Below, in pieces: positions 25,291-33,479 of a stretch of 64,000 nucleotides of DNA (position 1 is the first letter of the stretch; each line of letters starts with the position of its first letter). The notes beneath the pieces were generated by a model that was not told the DNA's origin, searched no databases, and was given only the letters and a program-made list of their open reading frames with translations. Source of the DNA: JACPFV01 sp038043245 (GTDB taxonomy: Bacteria > Pseudomonadota > Gammaproteobacteria > Nevskiales > Nevskiaceae); the NCBI GenBank assembly GCA_038043245.1, contig JBBTCH010000008.1, positions 1 through 64,000 of the forward strand, written 5' to 3'. The position numbers and the translations under genes are program-made.

Positions 25291-25791
25291 TTAAGCCGGC
25301 GCGGAACTCAATGCGCGGTCGCGTGGACGGCCAGCCATGCCAAAGCCATGGCCGTGGCCGAGCAGATACACCAGCCATTTGTAGAGCAGCAGATTGCGCG
25401 ACCATTGCGCCGACAGAAACCGTTCCACCTGCGGATCGCCCTCGCCGTCCGCCTGCCACGGCGGGCGCGTCACACAGCGCAGTGCCTCGACCACGCGCGC
25501 ATCGCGATAGACGCGCAGCTGCAGGTCGGGATCGCAGCGCGTGCCGCGTTCATCCGTGAACTCGTAAGTGAGCTTGAACGCGCAGGTATAGCGTGAGCGC
25601 TCCAGCGTGGTCAGGTGCAGCGGCAGATCCGTCGCGCAACGCGAGATCGCCGTGTCGAACGGCAGTTCCAGCTCCGGCACCAGCTGCTCAACCATCAGGA
25701 AGTTGCGCTCGTAGAGCTCCATCAGCGCGGCCAGCCGCACCGGCCGGTGGCCGCAATAGACGTTGGTGGACGCTTCAGCGCTGATTGACAT
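25291..25791 (-). CDS. DUF1249 (YqiB-like) protein
   Basis: 166 residues from ATG 25791 (MSISAEASTNVYCGHRPVRL), chosen because AAGGG precedes it and the family starts near here. Features typical of the family are LAALMELYERNFLMVEQLVP, YTCAFKLTYEF, CDPDLQLRVYRDARVVEAL and the C-terminal QWSRNLLLYKWLVYLLGHGH. Family function is not established. Divergent from the membrane protein at 25846. Confidence 0.82.
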   Translation of the reverse strand: MSISAEASTNVYCGHRPVRLAALMELYERNFLMVEQLVPELELPFDTAISRCATDLPLHLTTLERSRYTCAFKLTYEFTDERGTRCDPDLQLRVYRDARVVEALRCVTRPPWQADGEGDPQVERFLSAQWSRNLLLYKWLVYLLGHGHGFGMAGRPRDRALSSAPA

Positions 25792-25845
25792 GACCCTTAA
25801 GATAACGCCCACATTTTTTTATGCGCGGGCTATGATGAGAGTCCC

Positions 25846-26289
25846 ATGAATGCAGTCCAACTGGCGCAACTCAGCTGCGGACTGTTCTTCATCACCGGCA
25901 TGTTGACCGGCGTCTGGAAATACCACTGCATCACCAGCAGCGCCGAAGCCAAGGCGCCGGTGTACGTGGACATCTGCCACCGCACCGCCCTGATGTACAC
26001 CTTCGCCTGTCTGGTGCTGGCGGAATTCGCCAAACTCAGCGTCTGGCCTGACCGCGTCAATTTCTGGGCAGTGCTGGTGCCGGTGCTGTTCTTCGCCTCC
26101 GCAGTGGCGACCTATGCGCTGCACGGCCTGCTGAAAGACACCGATAACCAGTTCCAGCGCCCGCACGTGCTGGGCCCGATGAAGATCCACAGCGGCCTCA
26201 TCAGCCTCTTCATGGGCCTGCTCGCCGTCGGCGAGATCGGCGGCTTCCTGGTGCTGTTCGCAGGGTTCCTGAAAACGCTGCAGCTCTAG
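25846..26289 (+). CDS. Small four-helix membrane protein, unknown function
   Basis: 147 residues with four hydrophobic segments (LAQLSCGLFFITGMLTGVW; ALMYTFACLVLAEFA; FWAVLVPVLFFASAVATYAL; LISLFMGLLAVGEIGGFLVL). His residues in KYHC, CHRTAL and LHGLL are spaced as in small heme- or quinone-related membrane proteins, but nothing specific can be assigned. It is followed after 9 bp by the cyclase gene, so the two may be co-transcribed. Confidence 0.7.
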   Translation: MNAVQLAQLSCGLFFITGMLTGVWKYHCITSSAEAKAPVYVDICHRTALMYTFACLVLAEFAKLSVWPDRVNFWAVLVPVLFFASAVATYALHGLLKDTDNQFQRPHVLGPMKIHSGLISLFMGLLAVGEIGGFLVLFAGFLKTLQL

Positions 26290-26298
26290 AATCCGGTC

Positions 26299-27618
26299 AT
26301 GTCCTCCGGCAATAGCTACGATCTCACACTGACAAACTGGGGTCTGCGCTTTCTTTCCGATGCCGCCGAGCGTGATTACCGCGTCTGGCGCAACGAGCAG
26401 AACATCCCGGTCTACCGTCTGGTTGCTCTAGTGTCGCTGCCGCCCTGGCTTTTCGGAGGTCCGGCCGGATATCTGTGGAAACCGGATATTGACTGGCTGA
26501 TGCTGTGGCTGCCGGGTTATCTGATCTCGGTACCGGCGCTGCTGTTTGCCTTTGCACTGACATTCACCCGGTCGCGCCGGTACGCGACGCTCATTAGCAG
26601 CGTGATGCTGATCATCGTTGGCTGCGTAATGGCGTGGATCATCGAGTTCAATATCAGGTCGATCCTCGGTTTCTATGATGCAGGGCCGATGGTCGTCAGC
26701 ATGATCCTATTCTCGTGCTTTGCCTTGTTCATGCGTCTGCCGCCGCTCTACGCGATGGTCTCAGCGCTGCCCCTTTTGCTGGCGTCTGTACTGACCGTTT
26801 TGGCTACCCATCCTCGGGGCTCCGAGCGGGAAATCCTTGCGTATCCGTATATCGTGATTCCGTTCATCACCTATTTCTTCATCGTTGTGATGAGCGCGGT
26901 TGGCGAGCGCTTCTTCCGACGCTCGTTCGTCAATGAACAATTGCTGGCGCGGCAGAACGCCGCGCTGGAGCAGAGCCGCAACCTGATCCGCCGCTACGTG
27001 CCGCCAGCGCTGGCCGATCACATCATTGGCGGCGGCACCGATGGCATCGAGGTGCCGCAGCGCCGTCGGGTGACCGTGTTGTTCTCCGACATCGTCGGCT
27101 TCACCGAGACCGCCGACCGCGTCGAGCCCGAGGTGATGACGCAGATCATCAGCGAGTACATGGCGGCGATGGCGCGCATCGTTGACGCGCACCAGGGCAC
27201 GGTGAACGAGTTCATCGGCGACGGCCTGATGGCGCTGTTCGGCGCACCCGCCGCACTCGAACCTGAGGCTCAAGCCCGCAGCGCCGTCCGCGCCGCGCAA
27301 GCGATGCAGGCGGAACTGCCGCAGCTCAACGCACGCTGGCGCAAATTGGGACTGGGTGCGCCACTACAGATCCGCATCGGCATCAACACCGGCATGGTCA
27401 GCGTCGGCAGCTATGGCTCTGAAGGCCGTATGACCTACACCGCCATCGGCCTGCAGACCAATATCGCAGCACGCATCCAGTCGCACTGCGAGCCGGGCGG
27501 CATCCTGATCAGCGACGCGACCTGGCAGCTGGTGAATGAACAGATCAAATGCCTGCCAAAGGGAGAGATCACCTGCAAGGGCGTGCACTTCCCGATTGCG
27601 ACCTACACACCCGCTTGA
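26299..27618 (+). CDS. Membrane-bound class III adenylate/guanylate cyclase
   Basis: 439 residues: an N-terminal membrane domain with about five helices (residues 40-205), a coiled linker (LLARQNAALEQSRNLIRRYVP), then a class III cyclase domain. Metal-binding Asp residues are present in VLFSDIVGFTE and IGDGLMALFG. Base-specifying positions differ from standard adenylate cyclases: NEFIGDG where Lys is usual (DKFIGDA), and YTAIGLQTNIAARI where Asp is usual (VIGDAVN). Activity and nucleotide preference are therefore uncertain. Confidence 0.85.
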   Translation: MSSGNSYDLTLTNWGLRFLSDAAERDYRVWRNEQNIPVYRLVALVSLPPWLFGGPAGYLWKPDIDWLMLWLPGYLISVPALLFAFALTFTRSRRYATLISSVMLIIVGCVMAWIIEFNIRSILGFYDAGPMVVSMILFSCFALFMRLPPLYAMVSALPLLLASVLTVLATHPRGSEREILAYPYIVIPFITYFFIVVMSAVGERFFRRSFVNEQLLARQNAALEQSRNLIRRYVPPALADHIIGGGTDGIEVPQRRRVTVLFSDIVGFTETADRVEPEVMTQIISEYMAAMARIVDAHQGTVNEFIGDGLMALFGAPAALEPEAQARSAVRAAQAMQAELPQLNARWRKLGLGAPLQIRIGINTGMVSVGSYGSEGRMTYTAIGLQTNIAARIQSHCEPGGILISDATWQLVNEQIKCLPKGEITCKGVHFPIATYTPA

Positions 27619-27687
27619 GGCCGTTTCGGGCTATTTCCCTGTGCGGGCTGCTGGAGTCCTGAAAAACCTCTGAGCGCGTGACGCGTG

Positions 27688-28017
27688 CTATGCGCTCGGC
27701 GACCTGCCGTAACTCTGCACACGGTTCAGCGCCGAATCCGCCAGTTCGCCGACGCGGGCGTTGATCGCGCGTACGGCGTCGTACACCGCGCCGATGCTCT
27801 GGTCGCTGACGCTGCGCGCCTTCTGCACCACGCCTTCGATGGCGGCGATTTTTTCGAGCTGGTCGAACGGCATCGCGGCGATACGCTCATGCACCTGCTG
27901 TACGGTGGTGGCGCCGTTATCAATCGCGTTCTGCACCGCGTCCTTCAATGATTTGATCTTCCACACGATGCCCTTCTTCCTGGCGGGATTGCTGCGCTTG
28001 CTGGCTTTCTTGACCAT
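27688..28017 (-). CDS. Small basic helical protein (phasin-like composition), unknown function
   Basis: 109 residues from ATG 28017, preceded by AGGAG. The N-terminus is Lys/Arg-rich (MVKKASKRSNPARKKG) and the rest is amphipathic helix (IKSLKDAVQNAIDNGATTVQ, QVHERIAAMPFDQLEKIA). Similar small helical proteins include phasins and nucleoid-associated proteins. No motif settles it. Confidence 0.65.
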   Translation of the reverse strand: MVKKASKRSNPARKKGIVWKIKSLKDAVQNAIDNGATTVQQVHERIAAMPFDQLEKIAAIEGVVQKARSVSDQSIGAVYDAVRAINARVGELADSALNRVQSYGRSPSA

Positions 28018-28126
28018 GGGTCGCTCCTGGGGTGGACGCCGATGATGCGCCCGCATTCGCCGGAAAACCAGTTCGTCGCGTCAGGCGCTGAACGGCAGCA
28101 GCAGTTCGTAAGTGATGCCGGCCATT

Positions 28127-28945
28127 TCAGCGTTTCAGCTTCTTTTCCTGCATCACCAGCGTGGAGATTTCCTCCACCGACATGTTCGCGGAGTTGACAA
28201 ACGGCACGTTGAGTTTCTTGTACAGCTGCTCGGCCGCACGCAGCTCGAACGAGCATTGCGCCAGCGAGGCGTACTTGGAGCCGGCGCGACGCTCGCTGCG
28301 GATCTGCGCCAGCCGCTCGGGTTCGCTGGTCAGGCCAAACAGTTTTGCCTCGTGACCCTTCAGCGATTTCGGCAGGCGCCCATGCTCGATGTCGTCCTCG
28401 GTCAGCGGGAAGTTGGTGGCGAAGATGCCGTGCTGCAATGCCAGATACATGCTGGTCGGCGTCTTGCCGCAGCGCGACGGCGCGATCAGGATCACCTCGG
28501 CGCGCGACAGGTCGCGCGTGGACAGGCCGTCGTCGTGCTCCATCGCGTAGTTCACTGCGGCGATGCGCGAGGAATATTTCAGCGGATCGGCGACGCCATG
28601 TGCGCGGCCCACGGTGTGGGTGGATTTCTGCCCCAGCTCGGCCTCGATGGTGTGGATGTAGCCGTCGAACAGGTCGAGGAACAGCGCCTGCGCCTTGCGC
28701 AGCTCGGCGCGGATGGCCTCGTCCACCGTGGTACTGAACACCAGCGGCTTGGCGCCGGATTCCCGACTGGCCTGATTGATGGACTCGACCGTCTGTCGCG
28801 CCTTCTCCACGGTGGTGATGAACGGCACGATGGTGCGGCGGAAGTCGACCACGCTCTCGAACTGGGTCAGCAGGGTGTTGCCGAGCGTCTCGGCGGTGAT
28901 GCCGGTGCGGTCGGAGACGAAGAACACGCTGCGTTGCTGGGGCAC
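28127..28945 (-). CDS. ppsR: PEP synthase regulatory protein (bifunctional kinase/pyrophosphorylase)
   Basis: DUF299 family. It inactivates PpsA by ADP-dependent phosphorylation of a Thr and reactivates it by phosphorolysis. The 272 residues show the family N-terminus RSVFFVSDRTGITAETLG and the P-loop-like APSRCGKTPTSMYLA (about residue 154). GTG 28945 diverges from ppsA over 70 bp, the common arrangement. The downstream 109 bp hold no convincing gene. Confidence 0.95.
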   Translation of the reverse strand: MPQQRSVFFVSDRTGITAETLGNTLLTQFESVVDFRRTIVPFITTVEKARQTVESINQASRESGAKPLVFSTTVDEAIRAELRKAQALFLDLFDGYIHTIEAELGQKSTHTVGRAHGVADPLKYSSRIAAVNYAMEHDDGLSTRDLSRAEVILIAPSRCGKTPTSMYLALQHGIFATNFPLTEDDIEHGRLPKSLKGHEAKLFGLTSEPERLAQIRSERRAGSKYASLAQCSFELRAAEQLYKKLNVPFVNSANMSVEEISTLVMQEKKLKR

Positions 28946-29015
28946 GGGGCTGTAAGCGATGATGCGGTCACACTTTTTAGCACAAGCGCGGAAATCTACC
29001 GCGCCGGGGAATGGC

Positions 29016-31382
29016 TTGAGCCAACGTCAGGTGCTGTGGCTGCACGAACTCGGCATGACCGACGTCGAGACTGTCGGCGGCAAGAACGCCAGCCTCGGCG
29101 AGATGATCCAGCACCTGTCCAAGGCCGGCGTGCGCGTGCCGGGCGGTTTCGCCACCACTGCAGCGGCGTATCGCGAGTTTCTGGCGCACGAAGGCCTGGC
29201 TGCGCGCATCAACCAGCAACTGGCCGCGCTGGATGTGGACGATGTGCAGGCGCTCGCGGCCGCCGGAAAATCCATCCGCGCCGCGGTGATGAACGCGCCC
29301 TTCCCCGCTGCCCTCGAAAAGGAAGTGCGCGCGTATTACGAGAAGCTGTTGGCTGAAGCGGGCGGCGAGATTTCGGTGGCGGTGCGCTCCTCCGCGACCG
29401 CCGAAGACCTGCCCGACGCCTCGTTTGCAGGCCAGCAGGAGACCTTCCTCAACGTCAGCGGCATCGAGAACGTCCTCAGGTCCATCCGCGAAGTCTTTGC
29501 CAGTCTGTTCAACGACCGCGCCATCGCCTATCGCGTGCATCAGAAGTTCGATCACGCCGCGGTGGCGCTGTCCGCCGGCATCCAGCGCATGGTGCGCTCG
29601 GACCTCGGCGCCTCCGGCGTGATGTTCACCATGGACACCGAGTCGGGGTTTCGCGAGGCGGTGTTCATCACCGCCAGTTACGGTCTCGGCGAGGCGGTGG
29701 TCCAGGGCGCGGTGAACCCGGACGAGTTCTACGCCTACAAACCGAATCTGCGGGCGAAGCGCCCATCCATCCTCAAGCGCGGCCTCGGCGAAAAAGCCAA
29801 GAAAATGGTGTATTCATCTGCGGTCGGCAAAACCGTTGAGTTCGTCGCGGTGCCGCCGGACGAGCGCAACCGCTTCTGCCTGAGCGACGCCGAAGTCGAA
29901 GCGCTGGCGCAGCAGGCGCTGATCATCGAGCAGCACTACGCCCGGCCGATGGACATCGAATGGGGCAAGGACGGCGGCGACGGCCAGCTCTACATCCTGC
30001 AGGCGCGGCCGGAGACCGTGCAGTCGCGCACCCAGGCCAACGTGCTGCGTCGCTACAAGCTCAAGGGCAAGGGCGAGGTATTGGCTGAAGGCCGCGCCAT
30101 CGGCCAGAAGATCGGCGCCGGTCCGGTACGCATCCTGCGTTCGATCGAGGAGATGAACCGCGTGCGGCCCGGCGACGTGCTGGTGACCGACATGACCGAC
30201 CCCGACTGGGAGCCGATCATGAAACGCGCCTCGGCCATCGTCACCAATCGCGGTGGCCGCACCTGCCATGCCGCCATCATCGCGCGCGAACTCGGCGTGC
30301 CCGCCGTGGTCGGCTGCGGCGATGCCACCGAGCGGCTGAAAGAAGGCAGCGAGGTCACCGTATCCTGCGCCGAAGGCGACACCGGCCACGTCTACGCCGG
30401 CCATATCGATTTCGCAGTGGACGAGATCGCGCTCGACAAGATGCCGGACATTCCGGTGAAAATCATGATGAACGTCGGCACGCCGGAGCAGGCGTTCGAC
30501 TTCGCCGCGCTGCCGCATCGCGGCGTCGGACTGGCGCGGCTGGAGTTCATCATCAACCGCCAGATCGGCATCCACCCGATGGCGCTGCTGGAGCTGGATC
30601 GGCAACCGGCGGACGTGCGCCGGCTGATCGATCCGATGATCGCGCCCTATGGCGATCCGGTGACGTATTTCGTCAAGCGTCTGGCTGAGGGCATCGCCAT
30701 GATCGCCGCGGCGTTCGCGCCGGAGCCGGTGATCGTGCGCATGTCGGACTTCAAGTCCAACGAATACGCCAATCTCATCGGCGGCAAGGCCTACGAGCCG
30801 CACGAGGAAAACCCGATGCTCGGGTTTCGCGGCGCCTCGCGCTACATCTCGGAATCCTTCCGCCCCTGCTTCGAGCTGGAATGCCGCGCGCTCAAATACG
30901 TGCGCGACGAGATGAACCTGAGCAACGTCAAAGTGATGGTGCCTTTCGTGCGCACCGTCAGCGAAGCCAAGGCGGTGACGGAACTGCTCGCCGCCAACGG
31001 ACTCGAGCGCGGCGACAACAATCTCGAACTGATCATGATGTGCGAACTGCCGTCCAACGCCGTGCTCGCTGACCAGTTCCTCGAATACTTCGACGGTTTT
31101 TCCATCGGCAGCAACGACATGACCCAGCTCACCCTGGGCCTGGACCGCGACTCGGGGGTCATCGCCCACCTGTTCGACGAGCGCGATGCGGCAGTGAAGG
31201 CACTTTTATCTATGGCGATCAAGGCCTGCAAAAAACAGAATAAATACATCGGCATCTGCGGCCAGGGGCCGAGCGACCACCCCGACCTCGCCGCCTGGCT
31301 GCTGCAACAAGGCATAGAATCCATCTCGCTGAACCCCGACACCGTGGTGGACACCTGGCTGCATCTGGCTGCACAAAAATGA
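29016..31382 (+). CDS. ppsA: Phosphoenolpyruvate synthase
   Basis: Makes PEP from pyruvate and ATP in gluconeogenesis. Start taken as TTG 29016 (LSQRQVLWLHELGMTDVETV), with GGGGA upstream, giving 788 residues close to E. coli PpsA (792). The frame extends to 28959, but that would leave only 13 bp to ppsR. The ATP-grasp domain has VGGKNASLGEM and VRSSATAEDLPDASFAGQQE. The catalytic His lies in NRGGRTCHAAIIARELGVP, and the C-terminal PEP domain includes GSNDMTQLTLGLDRD and CGQGPSDHPDLA. The stop overlaps the next gene (ATGA). Confidence 0.95.
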   Translation: MSQRQVLWLHELGMTDVETVGGKNASLGEMIQHLSKAGVRVPGGFATTAAAYREFLAHEGLAARINQQLAALDVDDVQALAAAGKSIRAAVMNAPFPAALEKEVRAYYEKLLAEAGGEISVAVRSSATAEDLPDASFAGQQETFLNVSGIENVLRSIREVFASLFNDRAIAYRVHQKFDHAAVALSAGIQRMVRSDLGASGVMFTMDTESGFREAVFITASYGLGEAVVQGAVNPDEFYAYKPNLRAKRPSILKRGLGEKAKKMVYSSAVGKTVEFVAVPPDERNRFCLSDAEVEALAQQALIIEQHYARPMDIEWGKDGGDGQLYILQARPETVQSRTQANVLRRYKLKGKGEVLAEGRAIGQKIGAGPVRILRSIEEMNRVRPGDVLVTDMTDPDWEPIMKRASAIVTNRGGRTCHAAIIARELGVPAVVGCGDATERLKEGSEVTVSCAEGDTGHVYAGHIDFAVDEIALDKMPDIPVKIMMNVGTPEQAFDFAALPHRGVGLARLEFIINRQIGIHPMALLELDRQPADVRRLIDPMIAPYGDPVTYFVKRLAEGIAMIAAAFAPEPVIVRMSDFKSNEYANLIGGKAYEPHEENPMLGFRGASRYISESFRPCFELECRALKYVRDEMNLSNVKVMVPFVRTVSEAKAVTELLAANGLERGDNNLELIMMCELPSNAVLADQFLEYFDGFSIGSNDMTQLTLGLDRDSGVIAHLFDERDAAVKALLSMAIKACKKQNKYIGICGQGPSDHPDLAAWLLQQGIESISLNPDTVVDTWLHLAAQK

Positions 31383-32818
31383 CCAAAAAACTCACCGGCT
31401 TCTACGCCGACCTTGAAAAACTGCTGAAGCAGCAGCTGAGCACGGACCCGGCTGCGCCGGATCTGCACCTGAAACTGCTCGACCTGTATTTCGAGACCGC
31501 CTCCCGCGAGGAATTCATCATCGAAGCCCAGCGCTTCGCGCGCGGCATCAAGGACAAGGCCAACTCGCGCGAGTGGCAGAAAGTCATCAGCATGGGCCGT
31601 ACGCTGGCGCCGAATAACGGCTTGTTCCTGGAAAATGCCGGCGACAAGATCGAGTTCGTCGAGGCCTCGGCGAACGCACCCGCCACCAAGACCTACAAGC
31701 GCTTCGGCGACGACTCGCGCAGCCAGCGCCATTTCAAGGAACTGGCGACGCATTGGGAAAAGCTGCGCACCGACCCGGCCTTCATCACCGAGCTCGATCG
31801 TGAGCTGCTGCATTACGCCGGCCGGCCGTCGTCGCTGTTTCATGCGCGCCATCTGAGCCAGCTCGGCGACGGCGCGCAGATCTACTTCAAGCGCGAGGAC
31901 CTGAGCCCGGCCGGCACCCATCTGCAACTGTCGGTATTGGGGCAGACCCTGTTCGCCAAGCGCCTCAACAAGAAAACCGTGGTCACAGCGACGCGCAATG
32001 GCCAGCGCGGGGTCGTCGTCGCCTCCGCCGCCGCAAGACTGGGCCTGCATTCCATCATCTACATGGACGGCGAGGACATGCACCGCCAGTCCGGCAACGT
32101 GTTCCGCATGTGGCTGATGGGCGCCGATGTGCGCTCCGCCGACATCAAACATCTGGGCGTCGACGACGTGCGCAACGCCGCGCTCGAGCACTGGCTCAAC
32201 GAGCTCGAGAACTGTTTTCTGGTGATGGGCCTCGACTCCGCGCCGGAACCCTATCCTTCGATGGCGGTGCAGTTCTCTTCCGCCATCGGCCGCGAATGTG
32301 CGCGTCAGGTGCGCATGCTGGCGCAGCGCGCGCCGGATGTGCTGGTCGCGCGCGGCGGCGACAACTCGGACGCCATCGGCCTGTTCCCGGCCTTTCTCAA
32401 TGAGAAATCGCCGCGGCTGGTCTGCGTCGAGGCGGCCGACATCGTCGCGCCCGTGGACGGCAATGCGGCGGCCAACTTCGATCCGCTGAAATCGCCGATG
32501 AACGATGTCGAGAAGCGGGTCGCCGGCGCGATTCTTGAAGGCCTCGAATACCCGAGCGTCATCCGTGAACACGCCATGCTCAGGAACAGCGGACGCGTCG
32601 AGTACGTGAAGATCGGCGCTGACCTGGTCAAGCAGGCGATTCGCGATTTAAGTCAAAAGGAAGGCCTGATCCCGGGCATTCAGACCGCGCATGCCGTCGC
32701 CTGGGCTGTTCAGGAAGCGCGGCGCATGAAGCAGGAACAAATCATCGTCGTGCTGATCGCCGAAACCGTGGACAAGGATATCTGGGACATAGGCCGCGCC
32801 ATGGGCGTGCCGTTCTGA
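31379..32818 (+). CDS. FimV-like TPR segment fused to a TrpB-like PLP-fold pseudoenzyme
   Basis: 479 residues in two parts. Residues about 5-85 resemble a FimV cytoplasmic TPR unit (DLHLKLLDLYFETASREEF, EWQKVISMGRTLAPNNGLF). Residues about 110-479 align along their length with tryptophan synthase beta (YFKREDLSPAGTHLQLSVLG; VASAAARLGLHSIIYMDGED; NVFRMWLMGADV; GLEYPSV; EGLIPGIQTAHA). Key residues are changed: the PLP Lys of GAHK is Leu182, the catalytic Glu of AETGAGQHG becomes Ala (TATRNGQRG), and GGGSN becomes RGGDN. PLP catalysis looks impossible, so a binding or scaffold role is inferred. ATG overlaps the ppsA stop. Confidence 0.75.
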   Translation: MTKKLTGFYADLEKLLKQQLSTDPAAPDLHLKLLDLYFETASREEFIIEAQRFARGIKDKANSREWQKVISMGRTLAPNNGLFLENAGDKIEFVEASANAPATKTYKRFGDDSRSQRHFKELATHWEKLRTDPAFITELDRELLHYAGRPSSLFHARHLSQLGDGAQIYFKREDLSPAGTHLQLSVLGQTLFAKRLNKKTVVTATRNGQRGVVVASAAARLGLHSIIYMDGEDMHRQSGNVFRMWLMGADVRSADIKHLGVDDVRNAALEHWLNELENCFLVMGLDSAPEPYPSMAVQFSSAIGRECARQVRMLAQRAPDVLVARGGDNSDAIGLFPAFLNEKSPRLVCVEAADIVAPVDGNAAANFDPLKSPMNDVEKRVAGAILEGLEYPSVIREHAMLRNSGRVEYVKIGADLVKQAIRDLSQKEGLIPGIQTAHAVAWAVQEARRMKQEQIIVVLIAETVDKDIWDIGRAMGVPF

Positions 32819-32866
32819 TTGGCGCAGCGTCTTGCCTAGCCGGCTGTTAAAAACTCAAAATCGCAT

Positions 32867-32952
32867 GTCATTCCGAGGAGCGGTAGCGACGAGGAATCTG
32901 ATAAGTATCAGATTCAACAAACGACCAGATTTCTCGCTGCGCTCGAAATGAC
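32867..32952. repeat. Dimeric palindromic repeat between convergent genes
   Basis: Outer arms GTCATTCCGAG (32867-32877) and CTCGAAATGAC (32942-32952) are inverted with one mismatch. An inner palindrome AATCTGATAAGTATCAGATT lies near 32894-32913. It fills the gap between the FimV-TrpB-like gene and a response regulator gene. Confidence 0.75.
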
Positions 32953-32978
32953 GCAGTGACTGCGTTTTTCAACCGCCG

Positions 32979-33446
32979 CTAACCCATGCGCGGCAGCAGG
33001 TTCGGCGGTGTCTTCGACAGCAGCACGTGGCTGGACCAGAACCGGTCCAGATCGGTGAAGAGCTGGGTCATCCCATTGAACAGCAGCGGCTTGCAGATGT
33101 AGGCGTTGGCCCCGGCCGCGTAGCAGCGCGCCACGTCGTGATTGGCGCTCGAGGTGGTCAGCATCACCACCGGGGTCAGCCAGATCGCCGGGTCCTTGCG
33201 GATCTCGCGCAGCGTCGCTTCGCCGTCCATCACCGGCATGTTGAGGTCCAGCAGCACCAGCATGGCGACTTCGCCCGGCGTTTTCTGCGCAGCTTCACGC
33301 AGGACCCGCAAAGCCTCCTGACCGCCGGCCAGCGCCGTCAGCTCGAGACCGACCCCCGACGCCTTCAGCGCCTCCCGCGCAATGTAGAGGTCAGCCGGAT
33401 TGTCGTCGACCAGCAGGATTTTCCGGGGTTTCGCGCTCGTCTCCAT
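32979..33446 (-). CDS. Single-domain response regulator (Rcp1-like)
   Basis: 155-residue REC domain without an output domain. Acidic pocket DDN in ILLVDDNPADLYIARE, phospho-acceptor Asp in LVLLDLNMPVMDGE, switch Thr in VVMLTTSSA, and Lys in AYICKPLLF. The insertion between beta 2 and alpha 2 and the C-terminal tail (FWSSHVLL) match Rcp1-type regulators paired with phytochrome-like kinases. It lies 33 bp downstream of the MASE1 kinase gene and is likely its partner. Confidence 0.9.
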   Translation of the reverse strand: METSAKPRKILLVDDNPADLYIAREALKASGVGLELTALAGGQEALRVLREAAQKTPGEVAMLVLLDLNMPVMDGEATLREIRKDPAIWLTPVVMLTTSSANHDVARCYAAGANAYICKPLLFNGMTQLFTDLDRFWSSHVLLSKTPPNLLPRMG

Positions 33447-33479
33447 GCCCTCACTTTAATCCCTTTGGCGACGCGCGAG

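Noticed and set aside
28081..28125. 14-residue ORF MAGITYELLLPFSA after ppsR
   Set aside because: Could be the remnant C-terminus of a lost gene, but no Shine-Dalgarno or context supports a functional peptide.
30842..32572. 576-codon minus-strand open frame across the ppsA/TrpB-like junction
   Set aside because: Runs opposite two real genes and shows no domain or start signals.
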